Assembly: GCF_035967765.1 (NCBI RefSeq)
Contig: NZ_JAYWIT010000003.1
Reading direction: 5' to 3' (one strand)
DNA length: 64,000 nucleotides
Source: Conexibacter stalactiti
Lineage (GTDB): Bacteria; Actinomycetota; Thermoleophilia; Solirubrobacterales; Solirubrobacteraceae
Each line of letters starts with the position of its first letter. Positions within the stretch are counted from its first letter, which is position 1. Below are positions 43,901 to 54,673 of the stretch, in pieces. The translations under genes were made by a program, and so were the position numbers. Below the pieces are notes generated by a model. The model saw only the letters and a program-made list of their open reading frames with translations. It made no database searches and was not told the DNA's origin.

Positions 43901-43968
43901 AAGCTATGAAGCAGGCGCCGCTTTAGGCCCGATACCGCGTAGAACGACGCGGGAAACGCGCATAGCTT
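43901..43968. promoter_or_regulatory. divergent promoter region with AAGCTATG/CATAGCTT repeat
   Basis: AAGCTATG (43901-43908) and CATAGCTT (43961-43968) are 8-bp inverted copies separated by 52 bp. Each is a plausible -10 (TAGCTT) for the outward-facing gene; the right one lies 7 bp before the methyltransferase ATG, suggesting a leaderless message. Confidence 0.4.
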
Positions 43969-43975
43969 CCATCTC

Positions 43976-45007
43976 ATGACCGCGACCGCACCGGCGCAGC
44001 ACGAGTTCTCCGAGCAGCAGATCGGCCACACGGAGCTGCGTGACACCTACCGGATCGACCTGCGCCGCAGCGAGCGCGACGTCTTCGCCGACGCCCGCTC
44101 GCTCGACTGGAGCAGCCTTTCGTGGAGAGACGTCGGCCGTCCCTACCGCGTCGAGAACTGGTCGAGCGAGAAGCTCGAGTGGGAGGCCCGCCACGGCGAG
44201 CCGCTGCCGGTCCCCGAGGCGTGGAGCATGTTCAACAGATCGTTCCAGTCGCTGTTCGACACCAACCCGATGCAGGCCCGCCTGGAGGCGCTCAAGCGCG
44301 CCGGTCAGGCCGTCACCAAGCGCGAGCTGCGGGCCGCCTGGGAGGCGCTGCACGAGGTCGTCCAGTGGACTGTCTGGAACCGCGCGCAGCGCGTCGAGGA
44401 CACGATCTGGGATCCGCGCGCGAAGCGCTCGCTGTTCGCGGGCCTGGAGGTCGACAAGCCGCGGATCCTCTTCCTCGGCGCCGCCGACGGCTACGAGGCG
44501 ATGCTGCTGTCGGCGATGTACCCCGGCGGCGAGGTCGTGCTGGTCGACTACGACGAATGGTGCAAGGAAGGCCGCTTCGGCGCCTTCCCGGCCGATTACC
44601 CGTTCCTCGGCAGCGATCCGCGCACCGGCGGCGAGCGCGTCTGGTACCGCGACCAGATGAACATCGACTTCGTCGTCTCCGACATCCGCGACCTGCCGTA
44701 CGGCAGAGAGTTCGACGTCGTCGTCTCGATCGGCCTCGTCGAGCATTTCCCCGACGCGTACAAGCCGACCGCGTTCGAGTTCCACCGCCGCTTCGTCAAG
44801 CCGGGCGGCTACTGCGTCATGACGACGCCGCGGCTGCACCCGCGCACGCGGATGTTCTACCTGCTGTTCGGCGACCTCATGAACTTCAGCTACCGCGAGC
44901 TGATGGACGTCCGCCACCTCGGCCTGTACGCCTGGGAGAACGGCTTCGAGGTCTTGCGCCACGGCCAGATCAAGACGCACAACGGTGTCATCTGCCGGGC
45001 GCGCTGA
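43976..45007 (+). CDS. class I SAM-dependent methyltransferase
   Basis: 343 residues. The central Rossmann-fold motif is ILFLGAADGYEAMLLSAMYPGGEVVLVDYD (motif I plus acidic II), followed by DFVVSDIRDLPYGREFDVVVSIGLVEHFPD (motifs III-IV). RFVKPGGYCVMTTPRLHPRT matches post-motif regions. A long N-terminal helical region (1-150) with SWRDVGRPYRVENWSSEKLEWEARHG is unfamiliar. Substrate unknown; cyclopropane-like or small-molecule targets cannot be distinguished. A perfect hairpin separates it from the convergent sigma factor gene. Confidence 0.85.
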   Translation: MTATAPAQHEFSEQQIGHTELRDTYRIDLRRSERDVFADARSLDWSSLSWRDVGRPYRVENWSSEKLEWEARHGEPLPVPEAWSMFNRSFQSLFDTNPMQARLEALKRAGQAVTKRELRAAWEALHEVVQWTVWNRAQRVEDTIWDPRAKRSLFAGLEVDKPRILFLGAADGYEAMLLSAMYPGGEVVLVDYDEWCKEGRFGAFPADYPFLGSDPRTGGERVWYRDQMNIDFVVSDIRDLPYGREFDVVVSIGLVEHFPDAYKPTAFEFHRRFVKPGGYCVMTTPRLHPRTRMFYLLFGDLMNFSYRELMDVRHLGLYAWENGFEVLRHGQIKTHNGVICRAR

Positions 45008-45035
45008 GGCCGGGCGGGGAGGGGGAGCTGCGGGC

Positions 45036-45059
45036 GGCGCGCGTCGGGGGACGCGCGCC
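45036..45059. terminator. bidirectional terminator between methyltransferase and sigma factor genes
   Basis: GGCGCGCGTC-gggg-GACGCGCGCC, a perfect 10-bp stem centred between two convergent stop codons. Confidence 0.65.
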
Positions 45060-45067
45060 GTCGCGGC

Positions 45068-45859
45068 TCAGCGCGTCAGCTCGTGCAGCTTGTCGAGCGA
45101 CTGCCGCAGCAGGCGGGAGATCTGCATCTGCGAGACGCCGATCTCGGTCGCGATCTCGCTCTGCGTGAGATCGTCGACGAAGCGCATCCGCAGGATCCGC
45201 TGCTCGCGCTCGGGCAGGTGCTTGAGCGCCGGCGCCAGCAGCGCGCGCGCCTCGGCAGCTCTGTAGCCCTCTTCGACGTCGCCGAGCGTGTCGGCGATCG
45301 TCGCGTCGCCCTCGTCGTCGCCGCCGGCCGGCGTCGCGAGCGAGAGCGCGGTGCGGTTGGCGAGCGCGCCGAGCGCCTCGACGACCGCCTCGAGATCGGC
45401 GCCGGTCCGCTCCGCCAGCTGTCGCGGCGTCGCCGAGACGCCCGTCTCGGTCTCGATCGCCTCGGCGGCGGCGCGCACCTTCAGCGCCAGCTCCTGCGTG
45501 CCGCGGGCGACGTGGACGCCCCAGCCGGTGTCGCGGAAGTGGCGCAGCAGCTCGCCGACGATCGTCGGCTGCGCGAAGGTGGAGAAGGAGTGCCCGCGAT
45601 CGGGGTCGAAGCGGTCGACCGCCTTGATCAGGCCGACCGATGCGACCTGAACGAGGTCGTCGAGGCTCTCCGTGCCGCGGCGATAGCGCCGCGCGAGCGC
45701 GCGGGCGAGCGGAAGATGCTCCGCGATCAGCGCCTCACGCGCCTGCGTGTCGCCCTTGCGCGCACGCGCTGCCAGCATCCGAGTGCGCAGCAGCGAACTG
45801 GCCGGGCGCTTCTTCGGCGCCGCGGTCGTCTTGGTTGCGAGGTTCGTGGCAGGTCCCAT
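45068..45859 (-). CDS. SigB/SigF-type RNA polymerase sigma factor
   Basis: 263 residues with regions 2, 3 and 4. Region 2: EHLPLARALARRYRRGTESLDDLVQVASVGLIKAVDRFDPDRGHSFSTFAQPTIVGELLRHFRD. Region 3: GVSATPRQLAERTGADLEAVVEAL. Region 4: LPEREQRILRMRFVDDLTQSEIATEIGVSQMQISRLLRQSL. This is the general-stress SigB/SigF class. The upstream gene, 31 bp away on the same strand, encodes an RsbW-type anti-sigma kinase, its likely partner. A basic Lys/Ala N-terminal tail (about 30 residues) is extra. No RsbV anti-anti-sigma gene is adjacent. Confidence 0.93.
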   Translation of the reverse strand: MGPATNLATKTTAAPKKRPASSLLRTRMLAARARKGDTQAREALIAEHLPLARALARRYRRGTESLDDLVQVASVGLIKAVDRFDPDRGHSFSTFAQPTIVGELLRHFRDTGWGVHVARGTQELALKVRAAAEAIETETGVSATPRQLAERTGADLEAVVEALGALANRTALSLATPAGGDDEGDATIADTLGDVEEGYRAAEARALLAPALKHLPEREQRILRMRFVDDLTQSEIATEIGVSQMQISRLLRQSLDKLHELTR

Positions 45860-45890
45860 GTGCCACACGGTTACCCAAGGCCCGAACAGG

Positions 45891-46346
45891 TCAATCGCGA
45901 TCGGCGCCGCGAATCGTCGCGTCGGCGTCATCGGCAGCCATGGCGGTCTCACCATCCTCCGGGGCGATGGGAGGCGCCAGGTCGAAGGTCAAGTGGACGC
46001 GCGTGGCGGCGCCGTCGTGGTCGAACTGCAGCGACGACGCGACCGCGGCCATCAGCGCCAGGCCCATCCCCAGCCCCGGGCTGTCCTCGCGCGGGAGGAC
46101 CCCGCTGCCCTCGTCGGAGACGATCACCTCCAGCGTCGCGCCGTGCAGCTCGGCCTCGACCGCGAGCGTGCCCGGCTCCGCGTGCTCTCGGTAGGCGTGC
46201 ACGACGACGTTGGAGCAGGCCTCGCTGACGGCGAGCGCGACGTCAGCGAGCATCCGCTCCGAGCCGCCGGCCGCCCGTCCCAGCTCGACGACGGCGTGCC
46301 GCACCTGCGGCACGCTGGCGGCGTTGGCAGGCAGCGTCAGGCGCAC
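45891..46346 (-). CDS. RsbW-type anti-sigma factor/serine kinase
   Basis: 151 residues of GHKL ATPase fold: N box ALAVSEACSNVVVHAYREH and G1/G2 region SDEGSGVLPREDSPGLGMGLALMAAV. It should bind and silence the sigma factor encoded downstream and phosphorylate an RsbV-type antagonist located elsewhere. GTG start. A C-terminal acidic tail of about 25 residues follows the fold. Transcribed divergently from the acetoacetyl-CoA synthetase gene. Confidence 0.9.
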   Translation of the reverse strand: MRLTLPANAASVPQVRHAVVELGRAAGGSERMLADVALAVSEACSNVVVHAYREHAEPGTLAVEAELHGATLEVIVSDEGSGVLPREDSPGLGMGLALMAAVASSLQFDHDGAATRVHLTFDLAPPIAPEDGETAMAADDADATIRGADRD

Positions 46347-46420
46347 GGTCCTCGATGCTACCCCGGCAAGCCGTCCGGCCTATCCCGGGTGCGCCATGCC
46401 GTAGATTCACCGCCTGAGAG

Positions 46421-48427
46421 ATGTCCGCCACGAGCGACAGCGCCCCGCCGATCCTGTGGAGCCCCGACGCGGAGCGGGTCGAGCGCGCCCAGTTGACGCG
46501 CTTCACGCGCTGGCTCGCCGCCGAGCGCGGCGTCGAGGTCGCCGGCTACGACGCGCTCTGGCGCTGGTCGGTCGACGAGCTGGAGCAGTTCTGGGCGGCG
46601 ATCTGGGACTACTTCGAGGTGATCGCGCACACGCCGTACGAGCGTGTGCTCGGCAGCCGCGAGATGCCCGGGGCCGAGTGGTTCCCGGGCGCGACGCTGA
46701 ACTACGCCGAACACGTCTTCCGCGGGCGCGACGATGCCGCCGTCGCGATCCGCCACGCGAGCGAGACACGACCGCTGGCGGAGCTGCGCTGGCGTGAGCT
46801 GAAGGCGCTGACGGCCCGCATCGCCGCCGCCCTGCGCGCCGAGGGCGTCGGCCCCGGCGACCGCGTCGTCGCCTACGCGCCGAACGTGCCGGAGACGGTC
46901 GCGGCGCTGCTGGCGTGCGCGTCGATCGGCGCGATCTGGTCGAGCGCCTCGCCCGACTTCGGCGCCAGCGGCGTCGCCGACCGCTTCGCGCAGATCGAGC
47001 CCACGCTGCTGCTCGCCGCCGACGGCTACCAGTACGGCGGCAAGCGATTCGACCGCCTGCCGGTGCTCGCGGAGCTGCAGCGGCGGCTGCCGACGGTCAG
47101 ACGCACCGTCGTGCTCAGATACCTCGACGCGGAGGCCGACCTCGGCAATCTGCGCGACGCGGTCGGCTTCGACGCCTGGGTCGGCGGCCCCGGCCTCGGC
47201 GCGCCCGACCCGCAGGCGCCGCCGCTGACGTTCGCGCCGCTGCCGTTCGACCACCCGCTGTGGGTCCTCTACAGCTCCGGCACGACCGGCCTGCCGAAGG
47301 CGATCGTGCAGGGCCACGGCGGGATCCTGCTGGAGCAGCTGAAGAAGCAGAACCTGCACCTCGACGCGCAGGCCGACGATCGCGTCTTCTGGTTCACGAC
47401 GACCGGCTGGATGATGTGGAACTTTCTCGTCGGCGTGCTGCTGACGCCGGCCTCGATCGTGCTCTACGACGGCAATCCCGGCTATCCGTCGCTCGACCGC
47501 CTGTGGCAGCTCGCCGAGGACGCGGGCGTCACCACGTTCGGCACGAGCGCCAGCTACATCGCCGCGTGCATGAAGGACGGGATCGCGCCCGGCGCCGCGC
47601 ACGACCTCAGCCACCTGCACGCCGTCGGCTCGACCGGCTCGCCGCTGGCGCCGGAGGGCTTCGAGTGGGTCTACCGCCACCTCGGCGCCGACACGTGGCT
47701 GTTCTCGACCTCGGGCGGGACCGACGTCTGCTCGGCCTTCGTCGGCGGCGTGCCGACGCTGCCGGTCTACCGCGGCGAGCTGCAGGCGCGCGCGCTCGGC
47801 GCGAAGGTCGAGGCGTTCGACGCCGACGGCAGAGCGGTGATCGGCGAGGTCGGCGAGCTGGTGCTGACCGAGCCGCTGCCGTCGATGCCGCTGTTCCTCT
47901 GGAACGACGCGGATGGAAGCCGCTACCGGGACTCGTATTTCGACATGTTCCCCGGCGTCTGGCGCCACGGCGACTGGGTCGAGATCACCGCGCGCGGGAC
48001 GGCGATCATCTCCGGCCGCTCCGACTCGACGATCAACCGCGGCGGGATCCGCATGGGCACCGCGGAGCTGTACCGCTCGGTGCTGGCGCTCGACGACGTC
48101 GTCGACGCGCTCGTCGTCGACCTGCCCAAGCCCGGCACCGACGGTTGGATCGAGCTGTTCGTCGTGCTGCGGCCCGGGCTGAGACTGGACGACGAGCTGA
48201 CCGCCGCGATCCGCGGACGGATCCGCTCCGACTGCTCGCCGCGCCACGTGCCCGACGCCGTCGAGCAGATCGCCGAGGTGCCACGAACGCTGTCGGGCAA
48301 GGTGCTGGAGGTGCCGGTCAAGCGGATCCTCACCGGCACCCCGCCGGAGCGCGCCGCCAGCCGTGACGCGCTGGCCAATCCGGCTGCGCTGGACTGGTTT
48401 GCTGAGCGCGCCAGGTCTGAGCACTAG
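46421..48427 (+). CDS. acetoacetyl-CoA synthetase
   Basis: 668 residues of the acyl-CoA synthetase superfamily. The N-terminal ILWSPDAERVERAQLTRFTRWL and WRWSVDELEQFWAAIWDYF are characteristic of acetoacetate-CoA ligase. Adenylation motifs: YSSGTTGLPKAIVQGHGG (A3), STSGGTDVCSAF and HGDWVEITARGTAIISGRSDSTINRGGIRMGTAELY (A7-A8). The catalytic C-terminal Lys is in PRTLSGKVLEVPVKR. It activates acetoacetate with ATP and CoA for lipid or polyhydroxyalkanoate metabolism or ketone use. A -10-like TAGATT (46403-46408) precedes it. TetR follows by 44 bp. Confidence 0.95.
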   Translation: MSATSDSAPPILWSPDAERVERAQLTRFTRWLAAERGVEVAGYDALWRWSVDELEQFWAAIWDYFEVIAHTPYERVLGSREMPGAEWFPGATLNYAEHVFRGRDDAAVAIRHASETRPLAELRWRELKALTARIAAALRAEGVGPGDRVVAYAPNVPETVAALLACASIGAIWSSASPDFGASGVADRFAQIEPTLLLAADGYQYGGKRFDRLPVLAELQRRLPTVRRTVVLRYLDAEADLGNLRDAVGFDAWVGGPGLGAPDPQAPPLTFAPLPFDHPLWVLYSSGTTGLPKAIVQGHGGILLEQLKKQNLHLDAQADDRVFWFTTTGWMMWNFLVGVLLTPASIVLYDGNPGYPSLDRLWQLAEDAGVTTFGTSASYIAACMKDGIAPGAAHDLSHLHAVGSTGSPLAPEGFEWVYRHLGADTWLFSTSGGTDVCSAFVGGVPTLPVYRGELQARALGAKVEAFDADGRAVIGEVGELVLTEPLPSMPLFLWNDADGSRYRDSYFDMFPGVWRHGDWVEITARGTAIISGRSDSTINRGGIRMGTAELYRSVLALDDVVDALVVDLPKPGTDGWIELFVVLRPGLRLDDELTAAIRGRIRSDCSPRHVPDAVEQIAEVPRTLSGKVLEVPVKRILTGTPPERAASRDALANPAALDWFAERARSEH

Positions 48428-48471
48428 CAGCCGAATTCCGGTCCGTCGTCCCCGTCGGTAAGAATCGCGGC

Positions 48472-49116
48472 GTGACCAACTGGATTCCAGGGGCCGTCCC
48501 GGCAGCGCCGCCGACCGCCGAGCGCAGGCGGCTGCCCGCGTCGCAGCGCCGCGAGCTGATCCTGGCGGCGGCCGTGAGGCTGTTCGCCGAGCGCGGCTAC
48601 CACGCCGCGTCGATGGACGGGATCGCTGCCGCGGCGGGAATCTCGAAGGCGGTCGTCTACGACCACTTCGCCTCCAAGCGCGAGCTGTACACCGTCCTGC
48701 TCGACACGATCCGCGCCGACATCGACACGCTGATCGCCGACGCGATCGCGCCGCTGCCCGAAGGCGACCGCGTCCAGGCCGCGATCGACGCCTTCTTCGG
48801 CTTCGTCGAGGAGTACCCCGACGCCTGCCGGCTGCTGTTCCTCGAGGTCCAGGGGACGACCGAGGTCGCCGAGATCGTCGCGCGGCTGGAGGAACGTGTC
48901 GCGCAGGCGCTCAGCGCCTCGCTGGGGCAGGATCCGACGATCTTCGGCGGGCATCCGCATCGCGACCGTCAGCTGCTGATCCTCGCCGAGCTGCTGAAGT
49001 CGGCGATACACGGCCTCGCGAGCTGGTGGTACCGCCATCCCGAGGTGCCGCGCGACGAGCTGGTCGCGCGCACGGTCGCGTTGATCACGCCGGCGATCGA
49101 CGCGGCGCGGGCGTAG
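48472..49116 (+). CDS. TetR-family transcriptional regulator
   Basis: 214 residues. N-terminal helix-turn-helix: RRELILAAAVRLFAERGYHAASMDGIAAAAGISKAVVYDHFASKRELYTVLL. The C-terminal ligand domain (DTLIADAIAPLPEGDRVQAAIDAFFGFVEEYP...) is generic. GTG start with a -10-like TAAGAA (48459-48464) 7 bp upstream and no ribosome site, so probably leaderless. Neighbouring acetoacetyl-CoA synthetase is a possible target. The ligand is unknown. Confidence 0.93.
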   Translation: MTNWIPGAVPAAPPTAERRRLPASQRRELILAAAVRLFAERGYHAASMDGIAAAAGISKAVVYDHFASKRELYTVLLDTIRADIDTLIADAIAPLPEGDRVQAAIDAFFGFVEEYPDACRLLFLEVQGTTEVAEIVARLEERVAQALSASLGQDPTIFGGHPHRDRQLLILAELLKSAIHGLASWWYRHPEVPRDELVARTVALITPAIDAARA

Positions 49117-49131
49117 GGCGGGGCGCTCGCG

Positions 49132-49377
49132 CTACCAGGCCTGCGCGGTGCCGCAGTGCGGGCAGCCGACGCTGGTCGACACGGCGGCTTGGAAGACGTA
49201 GCCGCAGTGGCAGTGGTAGAGCGCGCGGTCCTCGGGCCCGTCGGCACGCCGCTCGCGGTGCTGCGGGGGCTCGGCCGGCGTGCGCGAGACGGCGATCGCC
49301 GCCGCTGCTGCCGGTTGGAGTCCGCGGCCCGTCCGTGGGCGTTTCGAGATGCGGGGCTGTCGGAGGTGCACGGTCAT
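49132..49377 (-). CDS. small zinc-ribbon protein
   Basis: 81 residues: a basic, Ala/Pro-rich N-terminal half and a C-terminal zinc ribbon ALYHCHCGYVFQAAVSTSVGCPHCGTAQAW, giving C-x-C and C-x2-C ligand pairs. The ATG at 49377 opens the conserved part; the frame extends further but loses coding character. Function unknown; likely a nucleic-acid- or protein-binding accessory factor. Convergent with TetR and divergent from ccmE. Confidence 0.65.
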   Translation of the reverse strand: MTVHLRQPRISKRPRTGRGLQPAAAAAIAVSRTPAEPPQHRERRADGPEDRALYHCHCGYVFQAAVSTSVGCPHCGTAQAW

Positions 49378-49503
49378 GATCTTTAACAGTGGGATCGGCG
49401 GTTTGTTTCGCGTTCTTGAGCGAAAACCCTCACGTCCTGGCGCGGACGCTGGGGAGGGGGTGTCAGGCGGTCGCGACGCGAGTCCTGCGATACTGGCTGT
49501 TCG

Positions 49504-49977
49504 ATGGACCCCAGCCGCAAACGCCGGATCCGCCTCGTCGTCGCAGCAACGGCGGCACTGCTGCTCGCCAGCGCGCTCGTCTACACCAGCTTCAGCGCCG
49601 GCAGTGACGAGAAGACCGCTGGTCAGCTGCTGACCAGCGCGGTCGCCGGTGAGACCTACACGCTCGCGGGCACCGTCGCGCCGAACTCGGTCAGACGCGA
49701 GGACGGCGTGCTGTGGTTCCGCATCCTCGACCCGCACAGAAGAGTGTCGGCGAGAGTCCGCTACACCGGCCTCGTCCCGGACCCCTTCCGCGAGGGCCGC
49801 GGCGTGATGGTCAAGGTCCAGCTCGGCAGAGGCGGGCTGACCGACAGCACCAACACGCTCTTCATCGCCGAGAAGGACTCGATGGTGACCAAGTGCCCGT
49901 CGAAGTTCCAGGTCGCGCCCGAGAGACTTCCCAGAGGCGCTCCCGAAGAGCTTCTGAGAACCGCGCCGTCGACCTGA
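49504..49977 (+). CDS. ccmE: cytochrome c maturation haem chaperone CcmE, Cys-type
   Basis: 157 residues. A single N-terminal membrane anchor (about 9-28) precedes an OB-fold domain with YTLAGTVAPNSVRREDGVLWFRI and VRYTGLVPDPFREGRGVMVKV, standard CcmE strands. The covalent-haem site normally LxKHxxxY is here TKCPSKF, so C131 replaces the His and Phe the Tyr, like the CxxxY variant known from archaea and Desulfovibrio. A -10-like GATACT lies 9 bp before the ATG. ccmF follows by 31 bp. Confidence 0.9.
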   Translation: MDPSRKRRIRLVVAATAALLLASALVYTSFSAGSDEKTAGQLLTSAVAGETYTLAGTVAPNSVRREDGVLWFRILDPHRRVSARVRYTGLVPDPFREGRGVMVKVQLGRGGLTDSTNTLFIAEKDSMVTKCPSKFQVAPERLPRGAPEELLRTAPST

Positions 49978-50008
49978 TGCACTCCCACCGCGGACCGGAG
50001 ACGCGCTG

Positions 50009-52204
<2,196 letters not shown>

Positions 52205-52217
52205 GCGAGGCGGTCGC

Positions 52218-52622
52218 GTGAAGGTGCTCGAGTTCCTGCTCGTGCTCGCCGTGCTGGCGGGCGTGGTCGTCGTCGTCGGCATGCCGCTGCGGCGTGGCCG
52301 GATCGAGGAGACCGAGCGCCGCGAGGCGGCCGAGCTGGCCGAGCTGGAGGCCGCCAAGGAGGCGAAGTACCGCGAGATCCGCGACGCCGAGATGGACTTC
52401 CGCACCGGCAAGCTGTCGAAGGAGGACCACCGCGCGCTCGACCGCGCGCTGCGCGCCGAGGCGATCCAGCTGCTGCGGCGGATCGACGCGCTCAAGCCGG
52501 CCGCGGAGGCGGACACGAGAGGCGCGTCGAGAGCGGACGCCGCCGACGCGCCTGGCGACGCGGCGTCACCGGCCGACGACGCCGCGACCGACGCGACGCG
52601 CTCGGATGCGCGCGTCGGCTAG
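52218..52622 (+). CDS. CcmI-like membrane-anchored helical protein
   Basis: 134 residues with a GTG start. One N-terminal membrane helix (3-22), then a helical segment EAAKEAKYREIRDAEMDFRTGKLSKEDHRALDRALRAEAIQLLRRID, reminiscent of the N-terminal part of CcmI or of short proteins found beside ccm genes. A disordered Ala/Asp-rich tail ends it. Position 13 bp after ccmF suggests a part in cytochrome c maturation, but the full CcmI TPR domain is absent. Confidence 0.65.
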   Translation: MKVLEFLLVLAVLAGVVVVVGMPLRRGRIEETERREAAELAELEAAKEAKYREIRDAEMDFRTGKLSKEDHRALDRALRAEAIQLLRRIDALKPAAEADTRGASRADAADAPGDAASPADDAATDATRSDARVG

Positions 52623-52635
52623 GATGCGCTGAGCC

Positions 52636-52863
52636 ATGTACACGCTCCTGTCGATACTCCAGGTCTTCATCGCCGTCGTCCTCGTGCTGCTGATCCTCAT
52701 GCACTCGGGCAGAGACACCGGCCTCTCCGGCGCCTTCGGCGTCGGCACCGGCTCCGGTCCCTTCGGCGGCGGCTCGCTCGTCGAGCGCAACCTGAACCGC
52801 TGGACGCTCGGCTTCGCGGTCGCCTTCGCGATCAACACGATAATCCTGCTGCGACTCGGCTGA
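52636..52863 (+). CDS. secG: preprotein translocase subunit SecG
   Basis: 75 residues with two membrane helices (about 3-22 and 55-73). The conserved loop HSGRDTGLSGAFGVGTGSGPFGGGSLVERNLNRWT is clear; SecG has LLxxRGKGxGL...FG..G...L.R.T at the same place. It is the auxiliary subunit of SecYEG. It sits 13 bp after the CcmI-like gene, and a hairpin terminator follows. Confidence 0.93.
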   Translation: MYTLLSILQVFIAVVLVLLILMHSGRDTGLSGAFGVGTGSGPFGGGSLVERNLNRWTLGFAVAFAINTIILLRLG

Positions 52864-52875
52864 GCGCGGCGGTTC

Positions 52876-52897
52876 GGCGGGCGCCTCTGCGCCCGCC
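52876..52897 (+). terminator. terminator after secG
   Basis: GGCGGGCGC-ctct-GCGCCCGCC, a perfect 9-bp stem 12 bp after the secG stop, followed by TGCCTTGCTG. Confidence 0.7.
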
Positions 52898-52922
52898 TGC
52901 CTTGCTGTGAGGGACGCGCGCT

Positions 52923-53672
52923 CTAGACGAGCGCGCAGCGGATCTGCTCGAGCGCCTCGTCCGGGATCGCCGTGAAGATCTCGGCGACGTCCGGGTCGAA
53001 CTGCGTGCCGGCGCCCTGCGCGATCACCGCGCGGGCATCGGCGAACGACGACGCGCGGCGGTACGGGCGGTCGCTCGTGAGCGCGTCGAAGGTGTCGGCG
53101 ACCGAGAAGACGCGCGCCGCCAGCGGTATCTCGTCGCGCGCGAGACGGTCCGGGTAGCCGGTGCCGTCCCAGCGCTCGTGATGAGAGCGGACGACGTGGC
53201 GGGCCTCGCTGAGGAAGTCGATCCCGCTGACGATCTCGTCGCCGATCACCGGGTGCTGCCGCATCACGTCGATCTCCGGCGCGGTCAGCGAGCCCGGCTT
53301 GTGCAGGATCGCGTCGGAGATCGCGACCTTGCCGATGTCGTGCAGCAGGAAGCCGAACTCGATGTGCGGCTCGTCGACGCGCATCCCGCAGGCGCGCGCC
53401 AGCGCGAGCCCGTAGGCGGCGACCCGCTCGGCGTGCTTGCCGGTGTAGGCGTCGCGCGCCTCGACGGCGTCGGCGAGCGCCCTGACGGTCGCCTCGTAGG
53501 AGCGGCGCAGCTCGAGCGCCCGCATGTGCTCGCGCTCGGAGGCGCGGCGCAGCCGGTCGGCGTAGCGGCGCAGTTCCTGCGCGCGCTCCGCGGCCTCGCG
53601 CTCACGCAGGGCCAGCTCCGCCCGCAGGTGCGCCAGCTCCTCCCGCAGCTGTCTGAGCTCGTCGCTCACCAT
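52923..53672 (-). CDS. HD-GYP phosphodiesterase-like protein
   Basis: 249 residues. An N-terminal coiled coil (2-60, heptads of Leu/Arg/Glu) precedes an HD-GYP domain: HAERVAAYGLALA, FLLHDIGKVAISD (HD), MRQHPVIGDEIV, RSHHERWDGTGYPD with the GYP motif, and ADTFDALTSDRPYR. These enzymes hydrolyse c-di-GMP or related dinucleotides, and metal ligands appear intact. Start placed at 53672, just upstream of the coiled coil. The convergent secG terminator lies at its 3' side. Confidence 0.92.
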   Translation of the reverse strand: MVSDELRQLREELAHLRAELALREREAAERAQELRRYADRLRRASEREHMRALELRRSYEATVRALADAVEARDAYTGKHAERVAAYGLALARACGMRVDEPHIEFGFLLHDIGKVAISDAILHKPGSLTAPEIDVMRQHPVIGDEIVSGIDFLSEARHVVRSHHERWDGTGYPDRLARDEIPLAARVFSVADTFDALTSDRPYRRASSFADARAVIAQGAGTQFDPDVAEIFTAIPDEALEQIRCALV

Positions 53673-53680
53673 CGCCGAGC

Positions 53681-54562
53681 CTACCCCGAGATCCCGTTCG
53701 GCACGTCGCCGCTCTCGACGGGCAGACCTCGAGCGACCCAATCGCTCCACGAACCTGCGTAGAGCTTCACATCGTCGCGGCCCGCGGCGGTCAGCGCGAG
53801 AACCAGGCCGGTCGCCGTCACGCCCGAGCCGCACGAGGCGACGAGCGTGCGCGCTCGCGCGTCGTCGCCGGTGCCGATGCCGATCAGCGCGGCGGGGTCG
53901 GCGGGTGGCGGGAAGGCGCTGGCGAGCGGCACGTTGCGCGCGCCGGGGATGTGGCCGGCGACCGGGTCGACGGGCTCGACCTCGCCGCGGAAGCGCTCCG
54001 GGGCGCGCGCGTCGAGCAGCAGCAGCTCGCGCTCCTGCGGCGGCTTCGCCACGTCGGCGGCGATCTGCTCGGCGGTGACGACGTCGTCGCGGACGCGGCT
54101 GGGCTTGAAGTCGCCGGCCGCTCGGGGAGGCTCGCCGCCGGTGCGCAATGGCCCCTCCCAGGCGGCGAGCCCTCCTTCGAGCACGGCGGCGTCGTCGAAG
54201 CCGCAGTGGCGCAGAAGCCACCACAGCCGCGCGGCGCCGCCGCTCATCGCGTCGTCATACGCGACGACGGTCGTGCCGCTGCCGATCCCCGCGCGGCGCA
54301 CGGAGGCGGCGAAGCGGTCGAGGTCGGGCAGCGGATGACGCCCTCCGAGCGGGCCGCGTCGAGGCCCGGCCGGGTCGGGCGTCGCCGGGGGTGACGAGAG
54401 GTCCGCGTCGAGGTCGAGGAAGGCGGCGCCGGGGATGTGCCCGCGCTCGTACGCGGCCCGTCCGGCCGCGGGATCGCCGAGCGTGAAGCGGCAGTCGACG
54501 ATGCGCAGCCGCGGCTCTTCGAGTCGCGCGGCGAGCCATTCCTGAGAGATGAGGGGGTCCAT
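53681..54562 (-). CDS. two-domain rhodanese sulfurtransferase
   Basis: 293 residues, two rhodanese domains. The first, inactive, domain has RIVDCRFTLGDPAAGRAAYERGHIPGA; the second contains LLLDARAPERFRGEVEPVDPVAGHIPGARNVP and the active-site loop ASCGSGVTATGLVLAL. The catalytic Cys is followed by GSGVTA, the loop typical of 3-mercaptopyruvate or thiosulfate sulfurtransferases. It would transfer sulfane sulfur to cyanide or thiols. ATG at 54562. It lies 8 bp upstream of the HD-GYP gene, probably co-transcribed. Confidence 0.93.
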   Translation of the reverse strand: MDPLISQEWLAARLEEPRLRIVDCRFTLGDPAAGRAAYERGHIPGAAFLDLDADLSSPPATPDPAGPRRGPLGGRHPLPDLDRFAASVRRAGIGSGTTVVAYDDAMSGGAARLWWLLRHCGFDDAAVLEGGLAAWEGPLRTGGEPPRAAGDFKPSRVRDDVVTAEQIAADVAKPPQERELLLLDARAPERFRGEVEPVDPVAGHIPGARNVPLASAFPPPADPAALIGIGTGDDARARTLVASCGSGVTATGLVLALTAAGRDDVKLYAGSWSDWVARGLPVESGDVPNGISG

Positions 54563-54673
54563 CGCAGGCGAGGGATTCCACGCGGGGAGGTGGTGTCCTG
54601 CGCGGTGGGCGCGGTGGGCGCTGGCGTGCAGGGCGAGGCTCGACGGTGGCGCCGCGGCGCTACGATCGTGGCG

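Noticed and set aside
52218..52622. Full CcmI assignment
   Set aside because: Only the N-terminal helix and a short helical segment match; the TPR domain is missing, so it is called CcmI-like only.
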